Positions 28,581 through 34,083 of a stretch of 34,083 bases of DNA are shown here, piece by piece. The first letter of the stretch is position 1, and each line of letters begins with the position of its first letter. The DNA comes from an uncultured Monoglobus sp. (GTDB lineage: Bacteria > Bacillota > Clostridia > Monoglobales > Monoglobaceae): the NCBI GenBank assembly GCA_947624495.1, contig CANQKP010000006.1, positions 1 to 34,083 on the forward strand, read 5' to 3'. Position numbers and translations under genes: made by a program. The notes beneath the pieces are model-generated. The model saw nothing but the letters and a program-made list of their open reading frames with translations. It ran no database searches and was not told where the DNA came from.

Positions 28581-28609
28581 TTGCAAAAAATTCCGTTTCA
28601 TGATATATT
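28581..28609 (+). promoter_or_regulatory. Candidate yidD-yidC promoter (TTGCAA-N17-TATATT) overlapped by inverted repeat
   Basis: TTGCAA 28581-28586, TATATT 28604-28609; TTCATGATA...TATCATGAA inverted repeat straddles the predicted start site. Confidence 0.45.
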
Positions 28610-28670
28610 ATTAATCGGTTCGTTTTATCATGAACAGGATAAAAAGTTGATTTAAACAGCTTGTACCAAT

Positions 28671-28880
28671 ATGAAAAGATCATTGATTAAATTGATAAAA
28701 TTGTATCAGCGGTATATATCGCCGCTAAAGGGCAGACCCTCATGCAGGTTCTATCCCACCTGCTCGCAGTATGCCGTGCTGGCTATCGAGAAGTACGGCG
28801 CGCTGCGCGGCGGAATTAAGGCGCTTTGGCGGCTGCTTCGGTGCAACCCGCTGTCAAAGGGCGGCATAGATTATCCGTAA
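28671..28880 (+). CDS. yidD: Membrane protein insertion efficiency factor YidD
   Basis: [62 protein letters not shown]. Confidence 0.96.
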   Translation: MKRSLIKLIKLYQRYISPLKGRPSCRFYPTCSQYAVLAIEKYGALRGGIKALWRLLRCNPLSKGGIDYP

Positions 28881-28916
28881 ATATACTTAAATAGCAGAAA
28901 GTAAGGAGTGCTGTAA

Positions 28917-29951
28917 TTGTCATATATAATGCTTGCGCTGGGCTGGGTCTTAAAGCTCATGTATACCATAACCAGCAACTATGGCGTGGCTATACTCTTG
29001 TTCACGCTTATCGTTAAATTAGTGCTGACGCCGCTTACGGTCAAGCAGCAGAAATCAATGCTAAAGACCCAAAAGCTTCAGCCGCTTCTTATGGAGATCC
29101 AGAAGAAGTACGCCAACGACAAGGAAAAGCTTAATCAGGAGACGATGAAGCTTTACCAGAAATATCAGATAAACCCGATGAGCGGCTGCCTGCCTATGTT
29201 TATCCAGCTGCCTATACTGTTCGCGCTCTATTATGTTGTGCGTCAGCCGATCATATACATCATGGGTGTTGACAGCTCGGATATATGGCGTATTGTCAGC
29301 GCGGTCGACGAATGGGGGCAGACTCATACCGACGCACTTAATCAGTTCTTGGCGGCGCTCAATATCGACTCGCTGAACATATTCCCGGAGAACGGGTTTA
29401 AAAACTTTGGTATGTATGAGATCCGTTTTGCCAAGCTGCTCTACGAATTTCCTGAAATAATGAACAGCAGTTTTATAACCGAGACCGGTGAAAGCTATGT
29501 GCTGATAGACTTTAACCTGCTTGGCATCGACCTGTCCCAGACTCCGAATTTAGGCAGTCTCCTGGGTCTTATTATGGGAAGAATACCCGACGGCGGTCTC
29601 ACGTGGGGAACCATAGGTCTGTGGCTTATCCCGCTGCTCGCCGGCGGAAGCTCGTACCTTACAAGCTACATCACTCAGAAAATGCAGCCGCCTCAGCCGG
29701 TGCAGAAGGATGAAAACGGCAACGAGAAACCCAACACAATGAAAACAATGATGATCATGATGCCGCTGTTCTCGATTTGGATAGCGTTCACACTTCCCGC
29801 AGCAATCGGTTTCTACTGGATCCTGAGCGGTATCATGCAGCTGCTTCAGCAGATTTTTATAAAAATGGTTGTTCATATCGATTTGACCGATGAGGAAGTA
29901 AAGGAGGAAATGGAAAATGCCGCGAAAAATAGAAAAAAACGCAAGAAGTAA
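28917..29951 (+). CDS. yidC: YidC/Oxa1 family membrane protein insertase (TTG start)
   Basis: TSNYGVAILLFTLIVKLVLTPLTVKQQKSM, NPMSGCLPMFIQLPILFALYYVVRQP; TTG positioned after AAGGAG. Confidence 0.93.
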   Translation: MSYIMLALGWVLKLMYTITSNYGVAILLFTLIVKLVLTPLTVKQQKSMLKTQKLQPLLMEIQKKYANDKEKLNQETMKLYQKYQINPMSGCLPMFIQLPILFALYYVVRQPIIYIMGVDSSDIWRIVSAVDEWGQTHTDALNQFLAALNIDSLNIFPENGFKNFGMYEIRFAKLLYEFPEIMNSSFITETGESYVLIDFNLLGIDLSQTPNLGSLLGLIMGRIPDGGLTWGTIGLWLIPLLAGGSSYLTSYITQKMQPPQPVQKDENGNEKPNTMKTMMIMMPLFSIWIAFTLPAAIGFYWILSGIMQLLQQIFIKMVVHIDLTDEEVKEEMENAAKNRKKRKK

Positions 29952-30792
29952 AGAGGAGGCGCTTCGCCTCGCTGCGGAGGAGTTCGGAGTCCCGATTGAG
30001 GAGCTTTCGTTCACCGTGGAGCGGGAGATCGGAAAAGGAATTTTAGGAAAACTTCTCGGCAGAGAGGTTATTATCTCCGCATGGATCACCAAGGAGGCGG
30101 AAGAGGAAAAACGCCTGAGAGAGACCCGCGAACTGCGCCGCAAAAAGCTTGAGGAGCAGAGGACTGAGGTAAAGCCTGAGGCTCCTGCCCGCAAAACGGA
30201 TGGACCCAAGCCTCAGAAGCAGTCAAAGCCCGCGCCTGAGAAAAAGGATGAGCCTAAGGCGGACGCGCCCAAACCTGCGCAGCAGGCTCCGGCGGAGAAG
30301 GAGCTGTCTCCGGCTGAAGCAAAGCGCCGCGAGGTTACCGAGAAGTCGGTAAAGGACGCTCAGTACTTTGCCGAGAATGTTATACACATGATGGGGCTTG
30401 AGGACGCTGTTGTCGAGGCAAGAAACGCCGGTAAGTCGGTTGACGTTACCGTGTCGGGCGAGCGTATGGGTCTGCTTATCGGCAAGCGGGGCGATACCCT
30501 GGACGCTGTGCAGTATCTCACAAGTCTTTATGTCAATAAGGAAAAGAACTCATATATAAAGGTTAATATAGATACAGAGGGCTACCGCGCCAAGAGAGAG
30601 GAAACTCTTGTCAAGCTGGCAAAGAGCCTTGAGCGCAAAGCTGTGCGCGAGGGGCGTGACGTCACGCTTGAACCCATGTCTCCCAACGAGCGCAGAATTA
30701 TACACGCTGCGCTTCAGGGCAGCGACAGCGTCAGAACCTACAGCGTCGGCGAGGAGCCGAACCGCATGGTCGTTGTCGCGCTTAAGGATTGA
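29917..30792 (+). CDS. jag: Jag/KhpB RNA-binding protein (Jag-N, KH, R3H domains)
   Basis: Jag-N 'EEFGVPIEELSFTVEREIGKGILGKLLGREV', KH 'MGLLIGKRGDTLDAVQYLTSLYVN', R3H 'MSPNERRIIHAALQGSDSVRTYSVGEEPNRMVVV'; overlaps yidC 3' end by 35 nt. Confidence 0.94.
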   Translation: MPRKIEKNARSKEEALRLAAEEFGVPIEELSFTVEREIGKGILGKLLGREVIISAWITKEAEEEKRLRETRELRRKKLEEQRTEVKPEAPARKTDGPKPQKQSKPAPEKKDEPKADAPKPAQQAPAEKELSPAEAKRREVTEKSVKDAQYFAENVIHMMGLEDAVVEARNAGKSVDVTVSGERMGLLIGKRGDTLDAVQYLTSLYVNKEKNSYIKVNIDTEGYRAKREETLVKLAKSLERKAVREGRDVTLEPMSPNERRIIHAALQGSDSVRTYSVGEEPNRMVVVALKD

Positions 30793-30794
30793 TC

Positions 30795-32237
30795 ATGAGC
30801 TTCAGGTTTTTCGAGAACAGAGATTGCGAATACTATCCCTGTCACAAGGCGGAACGGATAAACTGTCTGTTCTGCTTTTGTCCTTTATATGACCGCGGCG
30901 GCTGCGGCGGTAATTACCGAATGATAAAGACGGAAAGCGGAGCGGTCAAGGATTGCTCTGACTGCATTCTGCCCCACTCCGAGGGCGGATATGAATACAT
31001 TATGAAAAAACTTAACAAACAGAAAGGAGTAAGCCGTATGAGTGAACATTTAAGCACCGAGCAGGTCAAGGCTCTTGACAAGCAATATTACATGAACACC
31101 TTCGGCGACCGTATCCCGGTTTCCTTTATCGAGGGAAACGGAATTGAGCTGAGGTCCGCAGAAGGCGATGTGTATAAAGACTTTTTCGCCGGTATAGCTG
31201 TGTCAGCCTTGGGGCATAATTATCAGAGACTTACGAGAGAGCTTCAGGACCAGGTTGGCAGACTGCTTCACACCTCAAGCGTGTACTATGTTGAAAACCA
31301 GGCAAAGCTGGCGCAAATGCTGGTCGAAAACAGCTGCGCCGACAGAGCGTTCTTTTGCAGTACGGGCGCCGAGGCGAACGAGGGGGCTGTTAAGCTTGCC
31401 AAAAAGTATCAGGTGGAAAAGGGCAGACCGGAGAAAATTGAGTTTATAACATTAAACAAGTCGTTCCACGGCAGAACGCTGGCTACGGTGGCGGCGACGG
31501 GTCAACCCAAGTACCAGGCGCCCTACGCCCCTTTGATTGAAAAGTTCATTCATGTTGACATAAACGATATTGACGGCTTAAGAGCCGCTGTCGGGGACAG
31601 AACAGCCGGAATTATGATAGAGCTTATCCAGGGCGAGAGCGGAGTTCATCCTGTCACGCAGGAATTCGCGGAGGAAGCCCGCAGGCTGTGCGATGAGTAT
31701 GACATAGCCTTTATTGTGGACGAAGTCCAGACCGGAATAGGCAGATGCGGAAAGCTGTTCGCTCATGAGCTGTACGGCGTTAAGCCAGATATATTCACGA
31801 TGGCAAAGGGTCTGGGCGGCGGCGTGCCGATTGGCGCGTTCTGCGCAAACGACAAGTTTGCGTCCGCGTTTAAGCCCGGCGACCACGGCACCACTTTCGG
31901 CGGCAATCCGCTGTCGACACGTGCGGGTCTGGTTGTGCTTGACGAGTTGCTGAACCACGGGGTCCTTGAGAACGCGGCTAAGGTTGGCGAATATATGGGC
32001 AAAGAGCTGAATAAGCTCAAAGAGGACTGCGGAGAAATAGCGGAAGTCCGCGGCGCGGGACTCATGCGCGGAGTGGAATTTAAATGCACGATAGCTAAAG
32101 ATATCGGCAATAAGCTGCTAAAGAAGAAGATACTGGTCGGCGTTGTGGGCGACAGCGTGCTGCGTATAGTGCCGCCGCTCATAGTCACCGAGCAGGATGT
32201 GGATATATTGATAAATGCGATCAAGGAGGTTTTATAA
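30795..32237 (+). CDS. Continuous reading frame: N-terminal Cys_rich_small-type domain in frame with acetylornithine aminotransferase (possible fusion or two overlapping translation products)
   Basis: MSFRFFENRDCEYYPCHKAERINCLFCFCPLYDRGGCGGNYR...CSDCILPH then ArgD with no intervening stop; separate internal RBS and ATG at 31038. Confidence 0.7.
   Translation: MSFRFFENRDCEYYPCHKAERINCLFCFCPLYDRGGCGGNYRMIKTESGAVKDCSDCILPHSEGGYEYIMKKLNKQKGVSRMSEHLSTEQVKALDKQYYMNTFGDRIPVSFIEGNGIELRSAEGDVYKDFFAGIAVSALGHNYQRLTRELQDQVGRLLHTSSVYYVENQAKLAQMLVENSCADRAFFCSTGAEANEGAVKLAKKYQVEKGRPEKIEFITLNKSFHGRTLATVAATGQPKYQAPYAPLIEKFIHVDINDIDGLRAAVGDRTAGIMIELIQGESGVHPVTQEFAEEARRLCDEYDIAFIVDEVQTGIGRCGKLFAHELYGVKPDIFTMAKGLGGGVPIGAFCANDKFASAFKPGDHGTTFGGNPLSTRAGLVVLDELLNHGVLENAAKVGEYMGKELNKLKEDCGEIAEVRGAGLMRGVEFKCTIAKDIGNKLLKKKILVGVVGDSVLRIVPPLIVTEQDVDILINAIKEVL
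31038..32237 (+). CDS. argD: Acetylornithine/succinyldiaminopimelate aminotransferase
   Basis: MSEHLSTEQVKALDKQYYMNTFGDRIPVSFIEGNG, FFCSTGAEANEGAVKLAKKY, FHGRTLATVAATGQ, FIVDEVQTGIGRCG, TMAKGLGGGVPIGAF; RBS AAAGGAG 31023-31029. Confidence 0.93.
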   Translation: MSEHLSTEQVKALDKQYYMNTFGDRIPVSFIEGNGIELRSAEGDVYKDFFAGIAVSALGHNYQRLTRELQDQVGRLLHTSSVYYVENQAKLAQMLVENSCADRAFFCSTGAEANEGAVKLAKKYQVEKGRPEKIEFITLNKSFHGRTLATVAATGQPKYQAPYAPLIEKFIHVDINDIDGLRAAVGDRTAGIMIELIQGESGVHPVTQEFAEEARRLCDEYDIAFIVDEVQTGIGRCGKLFAHELYGVKPDIFTMAKGLGGGVPIGAFCANDKFASAFKPGDHGTTFGGNPLSTRAGLVVLDELLNHGVLENAAKVGEYMGKELNKLKEDCGEIAEVRGAGLMRGVEFKCTIAKDIGNKLLKKKILVGVVGDSVLRIVPPLIVTEQDVDILINAIKEVL

Positions 32238-32238
32238 C

Positions 32239-33174
32239 ATGAAACATTTTATAAGCATACACGACATAACTCACGAGGAGTTTAATCAGCTTCTGTCGCT
32301 CGCGGCAAAGCTTAAAAGGGAACAGAAGTCGGGCGTTACGCACCATATTCTGAAGGGCAAGACGCTGGCGATGATATTCACAAAATCGTCAACCAGGACC
32401 CGCGTTTCATTCGAGACGGGAATTTATCAACTGGGCGGTCAGGCGCTGTTTTTGAGCGCGAACGATATTCAGCTGGGCAGGGGCGAGACGATATACGACA
32501 CCGCCAAGGTAATGAGCCGGTTTGTTGACGGAATTATGATAAGAACTTTCGCGCATCAGGACGTCCTGGATCTTGCTGAGTACGGCTCGATCCCGATCAT
32601 CAACGGACTTACCGACCTTCTGCACCCGTGTCAGGCTTTAGCGGACCTTATGACTGTCAAGGAGCATAAGGGCAGACTGCGCGGACTTAAGCTCGCATAT
32701 ATCGGCGACGGCAACAATGTCGCACACTCGCTGCTCTACGCCTGCGCGAAAGCGGGCATGGACATCAGTGTGGCTTCGCCCAAGGGCTATGAATGCGACA
32801 GCGAGATAGTGAAAAACGCGAAGGAAGACGCCAAGGAACTCGGCTCTAAAATAATTATGACCAACGACCCGGTGGAGGCAATAACCGACGCCGACGTTGT
32901 TTATACCGACACATGGGCAAGCATGGGTCAGGAGAGCGAGAAGGAGGAGCGCGTGAAGGCGTTCCGCGGCTACCAGATCGACATGGAGCTGTTTGGCAAG
33001 TCAAAGCCCGACAGCATATTTATGCACTGCCTGCCGGCATACCGCGGCTTTGAGATGACTGCCGAAGTTATCGACGGCGAGCACAGCGTTGTGTTTGACG
33101 AGGCGGAAAACAGGCTCCACGCCCAGAAAGCTGTTATGGCAATGCTCATGGTGGGGGACAGCAAGAATGGATAA
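32239..33174 (+). CDS. argF: Ornithine carbamoyltransferase
   Basis: IFTKSSTRTRVSFETGIYQLGGQALFL, NGLTDLLHPCQALADLMTV, FMHCLPAYRGFEM; RBS AAGGAGG. Confidence 0.96.
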   Translation: MKHFISIHDITHEEFNQLLSLAAKLKREQKSGVTHHILKGKTLAMIFTKSSTRTRVSFETGIYQLGGQALFLSANDIQLGRGETIYDTAKVMSRFVDGIMIRTFAHQDVLDLAEYGSIPIINGLTDLLHPCQALADLMTVKEHKGRLRGLKLAYIGDGNNVAHSLLYACAKAGMDISVASPKGYECDSEIVKNAKEDAKELGSKIIMTNDPVEAITDADVVYTDTWASMGQESEKEERVKAFRGYQIDMELFGKSKPDSIFMHCLPAYRGFEMTAEVIDGEHSVVFDEAENRLHAQKAVMAMLMVGDSKNG

Positions 33175-33676
33175 GCAGCTTTATGTGTTCGAGGTCAAAC
33201 GCGCCAGTAAGGACGATGTGCCGGCAATAAAAAAGATAACCAAGGACGCGTTCCTGAAATATTGCGAAATGGCGGATCTCGATTATGATATAGAGGCGCT
33301 GAACGAGACCAGCGAGGATGTTATCCACGACATTGAGACAAAAGAAGTTTACGTGGTGTTTATTGATGACGAGCCTGTCGGCGCGGTGCGTATTGAGCTG
33401 CTTGACAACAACGAGGCGTATCTCAGCCGTTTTGCTGTCAAATCGACCCAGCGCAACAACGGTATCGGAAAGATCCTGATGAGCGTGGTTGATAAGGTTA
33501 TGACCGAGAACAATGTCAGAATTCTCAGGCTCCATACCGGCTCTCATGTTACCCCGCTTATAAGGTTCTATTACGGCAGAGGTTTTTACATAAACTCGGT
33601 GGAGCACAGCAGGGGCTATCCCCGTGCCGAGCTGATCAAGGATTACAGCAAGAATAAGCACTTTTCGCTCGACTAA
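33167..33676 (+). CDS. GNAT family N-acetyltransferase
   Basis: YVVFIDDEPVGAVRIELLDNNEAYLSRFAVKSTQRNNGIGKILMSVVDKVM; start overlaps argF stop. Confidence 0.85.
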   Translation: MDKQLYVFEVKRASKDDVPAIKKITKDAFLKYCEMADLDYDIEALNETSEDVIHDIETKEVYVVFIDDEPVGAVRIELLDNNEAYLSRFAVKSTQRNNGIGKILMSVVDKVMTENNVRILRLHTGSHVTPLIRFYYGRGFYINSVEHSRGYPRAELIKDYSKNKHFSLD

Positions 33677-33708
33677 ACGCGCCGCCCAAACTATAAAAGG
33701 TGATACTG

Positions 33709-34083
33709 ATGAAAATTAAAGAATTGTTTTCCGGAGATTTCGGCGGCAGGGAAGTTACCGTCAGCGGCTGGGTGCGCACTGTCAGAGCGTCAAAAAATTT
33801 TGGATTTGTGGAGCTTAACGACGGTTCATGCTTTAAAAATCTCCAAGTAGTGATCGAGGAGGCGCGGCTGAGCAACTTTACCGAAATATCAAAGCTCAAT
33901 GTTGGCTCGGCGGTGACCGTCAGCGGCGTTTTGGAGCTGACCCCGGAGGCGAAGCAGCTTTTTGAGCTTAAGGCGGACAGCGCCGAGATCGAGGGCGCGA
34001 GCGCGCCTGAGTACCCGCTTCAGAAAAAGCGGCACACATTTGAATATCTCCGCACGATCCCGCACCTGCGTCCCAGGACCAAC
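33709..34083 (+). CDS. asnS: Asparaginyl-tRNA synthetase, N-terminal part (3' truncated by window edge)
   Basis: [51 protein letters not shown]..., [24 protein letters not shown]. Confidence 0.92.
   Translation, partial: MKIKELFSGDFGGREVTVSGWVRTVRASKNFGFVELNDGSCFKNLQVVIEEARLSNFTEISKLNVGSAVTVSGVLELTPEAKQLFELKADSAEIEGASAPEYPLQKKRHTFEYLRTIPHLRPRTN

Noticed and set aside
1-34083. CRISPR arrays, prophage, transposase, anti-phage defence genes, tRNA/rRNA
   Set aside because: No regularly spaced direct repeats, phage structural genes, transposase motifs or RNA-gene signatures were recognised.

Overview
The window looks like a Bacillota (Clostridia-like) chromosome segment with no prophage, transposase, CRISPR array, tRNA or rRNA that I could recognise. 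From left to right: (1) trpB (partial) and trpA (+); (2) panD/panC/panB (-), where panB has a long structured leader containing its own intrinsic terminator; (3) pyrG (+); (4) a ~1028-aa SLH-domain S-layer-type protein (+) with strongly distinct codon usage; (5) a ~14 kb surface-glycan island: five polytopic GT-C-like membrane proteins (including YfhO, PTPS-related and DUF6020 types), two polyprenyl-phosphate-type GT2 enzymes, an acyltransferase-3 protein and a small signal-peptide/TM protein; (6) a tight minus-strand operon dnaA-mnmE-dnaD-dnaI, divergent from rpmH-rnpA-yidD-yidC-jag (+), so this is an origin-type locus but with dnaN absent, mnmE displaced and no obvious DnaA boxes; (7) a Cys_rich_small domain in frame with argD, then argF, a GNAT protein and partial asnS. 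The most interesting signals are the panB attenuator-like leader, the glycan island beside the S-layer gene, the rearranged replication-initiation operon with overlapping leader hairpins, the Cys-rich/ArgD fused reading frame, an operator-like inverted repeat at the yidD/yidC promoter, and a perfect-consensus promoter that fires straight into a terminator. All family assignments are from reading the sequence; no searches were run.
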